In this document: positions 55,604-64,000 of the stretch, piece by piece
How the letters are laid out: every line of letters begins with the position of its first letter
Position numbering within the stretch: position 1 is the first letter of the stretch
Source of the DNA: GCA-003244245 sp050699515
GTDB lineage: Bacteria > Actinomycetota > Actinomycetes > Mycobacteriales > Pseudonocardiaceae
Reading direction: 5' to 3'
NCBI GenBank assembly: GCA_050699515.1
Contig: JBOHFF010000023.1
Location: forward strand, 1-64,000
Length of the DNA stretch: 64,000 nucleotides
The notes under the pieces: generated by a model
Seen by the model: only the letters and a program-made list of their open reading frames with translations
Database searches by the model: none
What the model was told of the DNA's origin: nothing
Made by a program: the position numbers and the translations under genes

Positions 55604-56786
55604 TCAGACGATTGCTGACTCGCCCGTGGCGGTGCCGCGTTGGTCGAGCATCACCGGCGGTGGTTCCGCGACTTCCGCGAGTACTCGCCGGTAGACAGCT
55701 TCATAACCTGCGACCATCGCCTGGACAGTGAAATGGGCCTCCACGTGCTCCCGGCAGGCAACTGGATCCAGGGAACGTGCTTGGATGATGGCACCTGCCA
55801 GCTCACTTGGATGATCGACGATGATGCCGGTCGCGCCAGGTGCGACGATCTCCGGGACGGTATTCCGGCGCAGCGCCACCACCGGGGTACCGCAGGCCAT
55901 CGCCTCGATCATGACCAGGCCGAACGGTTCCTCCCAGCAGACCGGGAAGACCAGGCAGGCGGCTCGGGCGAACAGATCGCGTTTGGCGGTGGCGTCCGCG
56001 ACACCGAACACGGTGGTGTCCGGGCCGAGTCGAGGTTCGATCTCCTCGGCGAAGTAGGCGAGCTCGTCCGGTTGGCTACATTTGCCCGCCAGTGTGATCG
56101 GTAGTCCGACGGCACGAGCTGCCTCAATGGCCAGGTGTGGTGCCTTGTCGTGGCCGAACCGGCCGAGAAATAGCACGAAGTCTTCCTTGGCGGCCTGGAA
56201 GGGGGAACGTGGCCACGCGTACCGCGTTATGCACCGTCGCCGTCCACGGTAAATCCGGCGCGGCAGCCCGCTGGGCGGCGGAGATGGCCACCATTCGCAC
56301 GGTGTCACCGAGTGTCCGGTAGTAGCTGCCCAACTCGCCGTCGAGCGGACTGTGCGGGGTAACCACCGTTGGAGTCAGCCTGCCGCGGGCCAACAGCGGA
56401 CCAGCCAGCGTGTGATCATGGACGACGTCGACGTCGCAGTCCTCGATGGCGCGCGCGCCACACGCCGCGTGGATCACTTCGGGCAGCGCTTCGTGCAACC
56501 GGTCCCCCGGGGGAATCTCGTAGCTGGCGAGGAATCGTTGCGCCCGGGTGCCGTGTGAGCCAGCGGCGATCAAGGTGATGTGATGCCCGCGTTCGACCAG
56601 GCCGTTCACCAGTTCAGCCACGACTGCCTCCGCCCCTCCGTAGCCCGCCGGCGGTATGGCGAAGTACGGGGTAGCGATCATGGCGATGCGTAGCTGCCCG
56701 GGGACCGGCGACCCGACGAGCGCGCCCCCGGCAAGCCCCGCTCCCTGCGGCAGGATGGCAAGGTCATCACTCAGCAACGGATCCAT
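55604..56786 (-). pseudogene. GT4-family glycosyltransferase split by a one-base frameshift
   Basis: The N-terminal half (IAMIATPYFAIPPAGYGGAE, DVDVVHDHTLAGPLLARG) starts at 56786. The C-terminal half (FVLFLGRFGHDKAPHLAIEA, then LVFPVCWEEPFGLVMIEAMA and CGTPVVALRRNTVPEIV) ends at 55604; it contains the E-x(7)-E motif of GT4 enzymes. The frames change at ~56196-56200 in a CCCCC run; with one C fewer, the restored ~390-aa protein is complete. This may be a sequencing error rather than a dead gene. It would transfer a sugar from a nucleotide donor. It neighbours a carbohydrate-debranching fragment. Confidence 0.75.
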
Positions 56787-56835
56787 GACTCCAAATTAGA
56801 AATAAACCACCAGATTCGTCAAAGATGTGGTGTGC

Positions 56836-57305
56836 TCAGTGTGAGGTGATGCGGGTAGTCGCGGTTAACGGCTGGCGTGGGCAGCGGACCAACTGAATGC
56901 CATTCGGCAGCCCGCCGAGACTCCAGCCGTCCGGCTGCACCTCGATAGTCACCGCTGCCTCGGCGAGGTGGAACGGCTCGATCCGCAATGGTAGATAGTG
57001 CTCAGGGACGGCCGGTGCGCACCACACCTGGCCGAACGGGATCCACGGATCGAATCGCAGCAGAGTACGCAGAAGGAACAACAGGCTGGCAGCTGACCAT
57101 GCCTGCGGACTGCAGGCCGTCGGGTAAGGCACCGGGTCGCTGAATTCGGCGCGGTCGAAGCCGCAGAACAATTCCGGTAGCCGCCCGCCGAGCCGTAGCG
57201 CATCAACCCCGCGGCGAGGATCGCGTTGTCGTGCGGCCAGACCGAGCCGTTGTGTTAGCTCATCGGGTTGTAGGCGCCCATGGAGGCGGCCAAGGTTCGT
57301 ACGCC
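56836..57305 (-). pseudogene. Glycogen-debranching-type enzyme, C-terminal fragment
   Basis: The restored reading is FGVRTLAASMGAYNPMS, a TAA stop where Tyr is expected, HNGSVWPHDNAILAAGLMRY, a frameshift near 57200, then LPELFCGFDRAEFSDPVPYP and ACSPQAWSAASLLFLLRTLL. These are typical of the catalytic C-terminal half of the amylo-alpha-1,6-glucosidase-like family. The N-terminal ~500 residues are missing: at ~57310 the sequence joins a substrate-binding protein gene. Three independent lesions make it clearly non-functional. Confidence 0.75.
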
Positions 57306-57324
57306 GAACCCGGTGGCGGATCAG

Positions 57325-57935
57325 CCGCCGGGCGTATCACCGTCGACGACCTCGCGACTGCCGGCACCAAGGTCTATCAGGCCATTTGTCCCGATAGCCC
57401 ACATGCGGCTGGGACACAAGAGGATATCTATCGGATCCTTCGCGACCTCGGCACCATCTTCGGTGTTGCGGACCAGGCAGCCCAGCGTATCGAGGCAATG
57501 CGCCAGAAGATCGCCGATGTGCAGGCGAAAATCGCCGGACGGCCACCGGTGAAGGTCCTCTTCTACGGCGAGGGCGAAGGCCCGTTGATAACCGTGGGCA
57601 ACGCAGCGCTGGCGGACGAGATGATCACACTAGCTGGCGGCATGAATGTCTTCCACGACTCGAGCGATGGCTACTTCGAGGCCCCGCTGGAGAGCGTCGC
57701 GGCGACCAGCCCTGACGTTCTCTATGTCAACAGCAGATCGTCCGGTGCCCCGTTCGGCGCCCCCGACGACGGCCAAGCCAAGGCCGACTACCTCTACAAG
57801 ACCTTCCCGAACATGCCCGCCAGTCGCGACCGGCGAGCCGCGTTCACCACCTATCTCGAAAACGAGCCCGGCTGGCGGTTCGCTGATGCGGTGGAGAATC
57901 TTGCGCGGGTGCTGCATCCCAACGCATTCAAGTAA
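57325..57935 (+). pseudogene. Metal-chelate/cobalamin substrate-binding protein, C-terminal half
   Basis: About 200 residues match the C-terminal lobe of periplasmic-binding proteins for siderophores or B12: DIYRILRDLGTIFGVADQAA, KVLFYGEGEGPLITVGNAAL, DEMITLAGGMNVFHDSSDGY, APLESVAATSPDVLYVNSRS. The lipoprotein signal and first lobe are missing. A GTG-initiated frame begins at 57231 inside antisense debranching-enzyme sequence, so any product would be chimeric and cytoplasmic. Confidence 0.7.
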
Positions 57936-58293
57936 CCACGCTGGTCGCGGCACGTCTCGGGTGGCAATGTGACGGCAGGCGTCGATTGCCCTCGCAGACG
58001 ACCAGTTCCCGCCCGCTGGGGAGTCCCCCGACGCTGGCATTCCATAAGGTCGCGCTCCTTGAGGCTGGCACCCCGGTATCGTGGCGGCGCGAATGCTCGA
58101 CGCGGGCTGCGCCGATCTGAACGGTGGGCACGCCGAGGCTTCGGCCGCGGTGCTGGTGACGGCTGATCGCTGGCCGCGCAGATCCTGTGGAACGACCGCC
58201 CGGTGACCGCGCCGCTGGGCCGGTTGCGGCGAGCGCGGCAGCCAGATCGACCCGGCAAGGTGCAGTTTACGAACGGCACCATCATTTCTTGAG
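57936..58293. other. No supported gene
   Basis: Open frames in all directions without recognisable domain, start signal or consistent coding bias. It is probably residual sequence from rearrangement. Confidence 0.4.
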
Positions 58294-59001
58294 CTAACAG
58301 CTGCCGCCGTGCCAGTCCTCCTGCACACCGATCTCCCCAGCCGTGATATCGAACAAGCGCAGCTGAGGCTGTTCCCGCAGGCCGCGCTTGAGCTCGCTGA
58401 AGCCAGGGAAGCGCGCCAACGCGATGACGTGTTCCCACAGCTCGACTGCCTGCTCATTGGTCGGCAGCCGGCTGATCACCGGGCCGAAGAACGCCACCCC
58501 GTCTGGCGGTTGGAAGTGGAGAATCGGCGTGCCGACGTCTTTGCCGGTCAACGCGAGTGCCTCGTCGGTCTCGGTTTGGACCACAGCGTCCCACGACGGT
58601 TCGTCCAGCGCCTCGATCAGCGCCTCGGGCAGCCGCGCGGCCTCGAGCGCCGGCGCCATTAGGGCGCGCGCGCCGAGACGCTCGCCGCCGACCGGCTCGC
58701 TGTCGAAGATCCGCTCGCCCAGGGCGGTGTAGAGCGTGCCGACAGCCTCCCTGCCGAACTCGGCGCGGGCGCGGGCGCGGGCCAGCACCCGCAGCAGTTC
58801 AAGCCCGCGAATATGGCTGGCCTCGACCCCGGGTGGAAAATGCACATCGTAATCAAGGTGTGCGTTGAGCAGGCGAAGCGAGATCAGCCGCCAATCGACG
58901 GAGTAGTCCCGCTGCGCCTGGACCGTACGCACCCATTTGCTGGTGATCCAGGCGTACGGACACACGGGGTCGAAGTAGAAGTTGATGTCGGAGTTGTCCA
59001 T
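58294..59001 (-). CDS. DsbA-family oxidoreductase, mycothiol-dependent nitroreductase-like
   Basis: The protein has 235 aa. It has the thioredoxin/DsbA fold with helical insertion: NFYFDPVCPYAWITSKWVRT at the N terminus, GKDVGTPILHFQPPDGVAFF with the cis-proline loop, and GFSELKRGLREQPQL near the end. It resembles the mycobacterial Rv2466c type, but the active-site CPWC is CPYA here, so only the first cysteine remains. That favours a monothiol or mycothiol-transferase mechanism. It starts at 59001 and follows the thioredoxin-reductase-like gene by 10 nt in an operon with a methyltransferase. Confidence 0.8.
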   Translation of the reverse strand: MDNSDINFYFDPVCPYAWITSKWVRTVQAQRDYSVDWRLISLRLLNAHLDYDVHFPPGVEASHIRGLELLRVLARARARAEFGREAVGTLYTALGERIFDSEPVGGERLGARALMAPALEAARLPEALIEALDEPSWDAVVQTETDEALALTGKDVGTPILHFQPPDGVAFFGPVISRLPTNEQAVELWEHVIALARFPGFSELKRGLREQPQLRLFDITAGEIGVQEDWHGGSC

Positions 59002-59011
59002 CCATCCCCAT

Positions 59012-59984
59012 TCAAGTCCGTGCGTGCGGTTTCCCCCTAAACGGCGACAGCGTCTCAGCTGGCTGGATACGTGCCTCGATATCCGCCGCGAGCAACTCCT
59101 GGTCGAGCCAGATTGCGGCCTTGGCACCGTCAGCCGCAGCCACGATCGCTTGCCCGATGGGCACGGGGTAGCTCTCGGGGCGGGTGATGTCGCCCGCTGC
59201 GTAGACCCCGGGGACAGTCGTCTGGTGGAAGTCGTTGATCCGTACTGTGCCGTCGTCCCGCAGCTCGCAGCCCAGTCCAGCGGCGAGATCGGAGTGTTGA
59301 CGCAGCGGAGCGCGCACGAACAGCCCGCCCCGGGCGAGGGTGGCTCCCGAGGCGAACACGACCCGTTCGAACGCGTCGGCGTGGCCCTCCACGCGCGCGA
59401 CCGGGTCTTCGAGAACTGTCACGCCGCACCGAGTGAGCTTGTTCCACTGCTCCTCGTCCAGCTCGGCCGGGCCGTTCGTGCACAACACGACGTCGTCGCT
59501 GATCCTCATTCTGAGGTGAAGGGCGAGAGGTGCGGCGAACATGTCGTTGCCGAGCACGGCAAGTGGCACGTCGCGGGCTTCGAAGCCGTGGCAATAAGGA
59601 CAGTGATAGACGCCACGTCCGAACATCTCGGTGAGCCCGTCGACCGCGGGTAGGTCGTCGTACTGGCCCATCGTCAGCAACACCGCGCGGGTGCGTTCAC
59701 GCTCCCCGGACTGTGACCTCGAAGCCCTCGCCGTCGGCCGCGGCATCGGTGACCTCCATGTCACGGATCTCGACGCTCGGGTACGCGCTCAGCTGTTCAC
59801 GGGCGACTCGCCGGAGCTCGTGTGGCGTGATCCCGTCCCGGCTGAGGAAGCCGCGCACCGCCGTAGCCGGACCGTTGCGTGGCCGTCCGTCGTCGGCCAC
59901 CAGCACGGGACGACGTTGCCGGCCGAGGATGAGCGCGGCGTTCAGGCCAGCGATGCCACCGCCGATGACGATCGCGTCGTACAT
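59012..59984 (-). pseudogene. Thioredoxin-reductase-like flavoprotein, split by a one-base frameshift
   Basis: The ATG at 59984 has GAGGAGGTC. The N-terminal ~95 codons (YDAIVIGGGIAGLNAALILG) are in one frame; the rest (RAVLLTMGQYDDLPAVDGL, GVYHCPYCHGFEARDVPLAV, VPGVYAAGDITRPESYPVPI) in another. The change lies at ~59697-59704 in a GGGG run; one G fewer joins FEVTV-RERERTRAVLL and gives a ~320-aa complete protein. The redox pair is CPYC, as in the group including dithiol oxidases of natural-product clusters. Sequencing error is a real possibility. It is co-transcribed with the DsbA-like gene. Confidence 0.75.
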
Positions 59985-59997
59985 ATCTATGACCTCC

Positions 59998-60746
59998 TCA
60001 CACCGGGCGTAAACCGCTCACCGGGTGTCCGTGCTTGCGCACCTTCCAGATGCATTCGAACGGCCACTGCTGGGCCCACGAGCGGCGCCGTTCGTCGAGG
60101 TAGGGGGGAACCGCGGCGGGTGGCGCGGGCGGCTCGATGAGATCCTCGACGATCAGATTGCTGTCTCGGAACAACCGGATCCAGGCGCCGTAGGGCAGCT
60201 GGAAGTGCATCATCCCATCAGGTGTCACCCACTGGTGCAAGTCGAAGTACCCACGCTGGAGACTCGTGCTCGGCGCGTAGATGCTGTCACCCTGCGGCGA
60301 GCACAGCCAGCCCAGCGGGCTGGAAATGCTGAACGCGAGCAAACCGCCGGGGCGTAGGACACGGGCCGCCTCGGGCACCGAACAGTACGGATCGGTGAAG
60401 CCCACCGCGCCCCAGTCGCACCCCACCGCGTCGAAGCTCTCGTTCGCGAACGGCAGCGCCTCGGCATCAGCGAGCACGAGCGGCACTCTGAGTCCGGCTG
60501 TGTGCACCGCCTGCCGTGCGCGAGCGAGCTGGCGGGGAGGCCGATCGGATCAGCACCGTGCCGGGCCAGACCGAGAGTCCACCCCGCCGCACCACACCCG
60601 ATGTCGAGCACCGCCTTACCGCTGAGGTCGCCGAGAACCCGAAGCTAATCCTCCGGCCACCGCCACCAACCCCAGGTCAGTCCCGGGTTCGGCGGCACCT
60701 CTTGCTCGCCGGCGAGGCGATCCCATACGCGAGCGTTGGCGGTCAC
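59998..60746 (-). pseudogene. SAM-dependent methyltransferase with nonsense mutation and small deletion
   Basis: The GTG at 60746 starts TANARVWDRLAGEQEVPPNP and WGWWRWPED, then a TAG where Glu is expected (near 60647), then LRVLGDLSGKAVLDIGCGAA (motif I). A further break near 60525 loses a few residues of motif II (after ADPIGL). From VHTAGLRVPLVLADAEALPF to the stop at 59998 the reading is normal (VLRPGGLLAFSISSPLGWLC, WPFECIWKVRKHG). Two independent lesions make it a true pseudogene. The substrate is unknown; the C-terminal region is that of small-molecule C/O-methyltransferases. Confidence 0.75.
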
Positions 60747-60910
60747 GTACGGGGACTCGTCCTCGGTCAGGGCGACTCGGGAGTCCGGCGGGGGCACAGG
60801 GGGACGGTAGCTCCTATACAACTAGATGGCTATAACTTAGTGTTGGCAATATCACTCAAACAGGTGATCAGTTATTCACTTGAAGGAGTGAATGGTGGAC
60901 GAGGAGTCAC

Positions 60911-61390
60911 ATGTTGGGTGTACGTGCTGTGGGCCGGGCTGAGGCCGCCCACGTTCTTACCGGCTGCTTGCTGGAGGTACTCGGCGTTTCCGCCGACCGC
61001 ATCGAGCCGGAGCGGCGTTTCACCGAGCTGGGCCTCGAGTCATTCGGGGCGCTGCGGCTGCGGCGGCAGCTGCGGGAGCTGACTGGAGTCGACCTGCCCT
61101 TGTCGACGTTCCTCGGTGATGGCTGCCCACGGTCGGTGATGGAGGCGCTCGAGGCCGCTCCCGCTGCACGCGAACCGGTACCGGTGGTGCCTCGGGCGGC
61201 CTACTCACCGGAACTCAATCCCGACGAATGGGTCTGGAAGAACGTCAAGCATGACCGTGTCGGCAAGACCGCCATCACATCCTTCGATGACCTGTGCGAC
61301 AAAGCCGAATCCGCGCTCCTGCGCCTCCAACCCTTACCCGAGCTTGTTCGCGCCTTCTTCGGCGACCCATGCCTCAGTTACATCAAGTAA
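60911..61390 (+). CDS. Chimeric ORF: carrier-protein domain fused to IS630 transposase end
   Basis: The protein has 159 aa. ATG with GAGGAGT 5 nt upstream. Residues ~10-85 are an acyl/peptidyl carrier protein: ELGLESFGALRLRRQL has the phosphopantetheine serine, although the usual G-x-D-S-L is G-L-E-S-F. Around residue 96 (AREPVPVVPRAA) it changes to the C terminus of an IS630/DDE_3 transposase: YSPELNPDEWVWKNVKHDRV, containing the third catalytic acidic residue. The rest of both parent proteins is missing. A stable stand-alone carrier domain with a foreign tail is conceivable; more likely it is a fusion scar. Confidence 0.65.
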   Translation: MLGVRAVGRAEAAHVLTGCLLEVLGVSADRIEPERRFTELGLESFGALRLRRQLRELTGVDLPLSTFLGDGCPRSVMEALEAAPAAREPVPVVPRAAYSPELNPDEWVWKNVKHDRVGKTAITSFDDLCDKAESALLRLQPLPELVRAFFGDPCLSYIK

Positions 61391-61469
61391 CCAGACTTAT
61401 CGATCTAGCTACTTTAAGCCGCCTTAGTAACGACGGTCTCCCAAGGCGATTCGGTGCGGCCATCGTGGG

Positions 61470-61636
61470 TCACGCTCCCCGGCTGGGTTTGGGCAGGCGC
61501 AGATTGGCGCAGATGAGGTCCAGCCGGGCGGCGGCGGAGTCGGGGGCGACGAACACTGGTTCGTAGCCGGCGTCGTAGTAGCCTGCACGATCAGCTCGTG
61601 AACGCGGCGGTTTTCCCTGTCCTTAGCCTTGATCAT
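61470..61636 (-). pseudogene. Unidentified short gene remnant
   Basis: The ATG at 61636 gives IKAKDRENRRVHELIVQA. With one base added near 61580 it continues YYDAGYEPVFVAPDSAAARL and DLICANLRLPKPSRGA to a stop at 61470. The restored peptide looks protein-like (~55 aa). I do not recognise the family; it may be part of a transposon or integrase gene. Confidence 0.35.
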
Positions 61637-61809
61637 TTACTGGGGGTGGGGCTTCCCCTTAGGGTTGACCTTGGTGATCTTCATCTCCGTTTCTGATCTT
61701 GTTTTGCTGTGTGTGGTCGGTGTTGGGTGCCCCGGCTGTCGCGTCGGGTGGGCGCCGGTTCCATGCCGGTGGGGTTGTTGAGGTCGTGGGGTCATGGTGG
61801 GTGGGTGGG

Positions 61810-62350
61810 TCAGGGTGGAACGAGCGCGAAGGCGGTGAGGAAGCAGGATTCCAGTTCGCTGGCCCAGGGTCAGGTTCGCGGGATCTTGATCTTCCGTTTG
61901 TGTTGGCCGCGGGTCAGGCGCACGGCGGTGTGCAGCAGGCGGTAGCGCAGGGTTCTTGGTTCGGCCTTGGCCAGGGGGGCGTCTAGGCACAGTAGGCGCA
62001 GCCAGCACAGGAGGTCACCGGCGATCATGGCGGCGACGCACCAGGCTTGGTTGATCTCATAGGATTTCGAGGGCAGATGTTCGATGCCGGTGTCCTTGGC
62101 GCAGCGAATATTGTCCTCGACCCGGGCGTGGGGTCGGTGGCGGGCTTCGAGGAGGACTGGTTGGCTGGTGGGGGTGTTGGTGGCGATGAGTTGGTAGCGC
62201 CATCCGTCGGCGGCCTCGAACAGGGACAGTTGGGCTCCGGCGCTGGGGCGTTCCCGGCGGCAGATGATGCGCATATCGGCTGGCCAGTTGGCTAGCTGAT
62301 CGCCTGTGGGGTGCTCGCGGAGCAGTCCGGTCAGCTCGATGACGTCGGCG
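61810..62350 (-). pseudogene. IS1380-family transposase, C-terminal fragment
   Basis: It reads DADVIELTGLLREHPTGDQL, MRIICRRERPSAGAQLSLFE, DGWRYQLIATNTPTSQPVLL, RHRPHARVEDNIRCAKDTGI and EINQAWCVAAMIAGDLLCWL, typical of the IS1380 DDE C terminus with the E-D/N-x-I-R motif. A TGA replaces the Trp expected near 61870; the frame then continues PWASELESCFLTAFALVPP to 61810. The N-terminal two thirds are missing at 62350, where an mtnA fragment starts. Confidence 0.75.
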
Positions 62351-62359
62351 TCATCGAGG

Positions 62360-62818
62360 TCACGAGGCGCTCCGTCCTCTGGCGATCACCGTCGGCCCTG
62401 CGGAGTCGACCACGACAGTGTGCGCGATGCCCAACTGCGCGAGCTCCCATGCGGTCAACCGGGTGCCTTGCAGCAACGGTCTTGTCTCGTCCAGGTAGAC
62501 ATGGCCCAGGGCTTCGGTCTCCCACAACGCCCGTATCACTCCGAGGGCGGTCCCCCACTCGACACACGCCAACGCGCCCGCATTGCAATGGGTCTGCACG
62601 TTCACCGGACCGCCGAGCCGATGTACCAGCCACCTCGCGCCCCGAAACCCCAAGTCACGACTACGACGAACGTCGTCTTCTAGAACGTGGATGGCCTCGG
62701 TGACCACCGCGTCCGGATCGTCGTCGAGCTTTGCCAGCACTCGATCCACTCCCCAGGCAAGGTTCACTGCCGTGGGCCGGGCAGTCCGTAGCCTCGCCGC
62801 TTCTGCGCGCGCCATCAT
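62360..62818 (-). pseudogene. mtnA: Methylthioribose-1-phosphate isomerase (mtnA) internal fragment
   Basis: About 150 residues match MtnA: ARLRTARPTAVNLAWGVDRV, NVQTHCNAGALACVEWGTAL, GVIRALWETEALGHVYLDET, RPLLQGTRLTAWELAQLGIA. MtnA isomerises methylthioribose-1-phosphate in methionine salvage. The N terminus (~90 residues) and C terminus with the catalytic aspartate region are missing. It is sandwiched between IS1380 and integrase fragments. The enzyme is dead here; whether an intact copy exists elsewhere cannot be seen. Confidence 0.75.
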
Positions 62819-62821
62819 CGA

Positions 62822-63433
62822 CAGCGGCATCCGCCGGATGCTCACCACTGCCCTACAACACACCGGCCTGCTCGACCCGATCGACGGCCGTGCACTGCGC
62901 TACACCCCGCACGACTTCCGCCGCATATTCATCACCGACGCCGTCCTGAACGGGCTTCCCCGCACATCGCCCAGATCATCGCCGGGCACCGCGACATCAA
63001 CGTCACCCTCGGCTACAAGGCGGTCTACCCACAAGAGGTGATCCGCCACTATCGGCGATTCGTGGACCAACCCCGGGCCCGTCGCCCAAACGAGGAATAC
63101 CGCGAACCGACCGACATGGAATGGGCAGCGTTTCGAGACCACTTCAGCCTGCACAAGGTCGTACTAGGCACCTGCGACCGACCCTACGCAACGCCCTGAT
63201 GAGCATGCCTGCATCCGCTGCCCCATGCTCCGCTCCGACCCCGCCCAGCTGCCACGACTGGTCCAGATCGAGATCAACACCCGCGAACGGCTCGAAGAAG
63301 CCCACCAGATGCAATGACTCGGCGAGGTCTCCGGCCTGCAGGACAGCCTGCTCCACATTGCCGACAAGAAGCAGCACGCCGAACGCCTCCAACACCTTAC
63401 GACCACTACCGAGAGCAACAACCACGTCCTCTA
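62822..63433 (+). pseudogene. Tyrosine recombinase/integrase, C-terminal fragment with several lesions
   Basis: It reads TALQHTGLLDPIDGRALRYT, PHDFRRIFITDAVLNGLP with the H-x-x-R motif, then after a one-base loss in a C run near 62960 HIAQIIAGHRDINVTLGYKA and VYPQEVIRHYRRFVDQPRAR. It continues past a small deletion near 63190 to EHACIRCPMLRSDPAQLPRL, and past a TGA for Trp to LGEVSGLQDSLLHIADKKQH. The N terminus and part of the core are missing. It is a relic of an integrative element. Confidence 0.7.
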
Positions 63434-63465
63434 GTGATCAGCTCCAACCCCAAAAACCTTGATCA

Positions 63466-63744
63466 CCTCTGGTGCGGAGAAGGGTGCGCGACACCACCTT
63501 CCACGAGGACGCCTCCACCCTGCGCACCGGCACCGCAGCCCACACAATGGCGATCATCCGCAACACCCTGATCGCAGCAATCAGACTCACCGGATGGCAC
63601 AACCTCAAGCAGGCTCTCCGCCACTGCGCACACGCCTTCGACCGATGCGTCGACCTCATCACCAAACCACTCAAATCGTCAAAAATCGAACATGACGGAG
63701 CCGTGGGCAAGGAAGTAGTAGACATTCGCTTGAGATGCTCCTAA
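63466..63744 (+). pseudogene. ISAs1-family transposase C-terminal fragment
   Basis: It reads RVRDTTFHEDASTLRTGTAA, HTMAIIRNTLIAAIRLTGWH and NLKQALRHCAHAFDRCVDLI, the conserved end of ISAs1 transposases (V-R-D-x-T-F-x-E-D-A). The upstream catalytic region is absent. Stop at 63742-63744. It may correspond to the N-terminal fragment at 34850-35030, but both could be from different copies. Confidence 0.7.
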
Positions 63745-64000
63745 AATTTTGAGTGGAGAGGGGTGACAACACCAGCGGAGATCGCTAAAAACTATTCGAT
63801 AGCATGTGCAAATCTACGAAATCGATCGAGCTGGTACGGGTTTTGATTCTGTCCTTAGCAGTCACAGACACATTGCATTGGATCTAGTATAGCCCCGTCG
63901 ATAGCTTGATCAATCTTCCAATCCGCAGCCAGGCAATGCTGCCGTGCGCCGCGCTCGACGTCGGCTGGGACTACCGCGACGAATCGATGTACCGCCGCCG
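63745..64000. other. Right edge, lower GC, no supported gene
   Basis: The last 256 bp are AT-richer than the average and contain no recognisable coding sequence. They may hold the end of the ISAs1 element and the start of a neighbouring gene beyond the window. Confidence 0.4.

Noticed and set aside
55604..56786. Glycosyltransferase as the sugar-attaching enzyme (RebG-like) of the indolocarbazole
   Set aside because: It is of GT4 type, not the GT1 type of RebG, lies 22 kb away and is frameshifted.

Overview
The window is high-GC DNA of an actinomycete, probably a Pseudonocardiales- or Streptomyces-like soil organism. The grounds are abundant GTG starts, a PASTA-free Ser/Thr kinase with an FHA partner, a DsbA-like protein of the mycothiol-dependent type, and two natural-product loci of typically actinobacterial families. 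No rRNA, convincing tRNA or CRISPR array was seen. Much of the window is accessory DNA, with many truncated, internally deleted or frameshifted genes.

Layout. 0.2-9 kb holds small genes: a TPR-type regulator overlapping a GNAT acetyltransferase, an AT-rich orphan membrane protein between two imperfect direct repeats, a Ser/Thr kinase plus FHA protein, and an ankyrin-like membrane protein. 9.1-15.6 kb is a thiopeptide-type RiPP locus. It has a Cys/Asp-rich precursor (15354-15584), a LanB-type glutamylation enzyme, two LanB-C-like proteins (eliminase and pyridine synthase by synteny) and remnants of the azole-forming enzymes (SagB-type dehydrogenase, ThiF-like/YcaO cyclodehydratase). 15.8-33.6 kb is an indolocarbazole (rebeccamycin/staurosporine-like) locus. 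It contains rebO, rebD, rebP, rebC and rebF homologues, an ATP-binding LuxR regulator, an intact PyrH-like (tryptophan 5-type) halogenase, and two broken copies of a RebH-like (tryptophan 7-type) halogenase. The first L-Trp steps would run RebO, RebD, then RebP/RebC, with halogenase and flavin reductase supplying chlorinated tryptophan.

A second 5' copy of the cyclodehydratase gene with its promoter lies at 33.8-34.7 kb. After it comes a scrap-yard of mobile DNA (ISAs1-like fragment, large serine recombinase, group II intron RT, IS3 OrfA, truncated methyltransferase). 38-44.7 kb looks more like stable chromosome: an AAA/DUF4143 ATPase, tex, a STAS/ATPase regulator and htpG. 44.9-55.2 kb holds a membrane-anchored STAND NTPase and a tightly overlapping five-gene operon with two P-loop GTPases and a GAP1-like protein, resembling computationally predicted NTP-dependent conflict systems. 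55.5-64 kb is again heavily rearranged: a frameshifted glycosyltransferase, debranching-enzyme, substrate-binding-protein and mtnA fragments, a thiol-redox/methyltransferase operon, a carrier-protein/IS630 chimera, IS1380 and ISAs1 remnants and an integrase pseudogene.

Several frameshifts fall in C or G homopolymers and could be sequencing errors. The internal deletions, duplicated 5' ends and mid-gene junctions cannot be explained that way.
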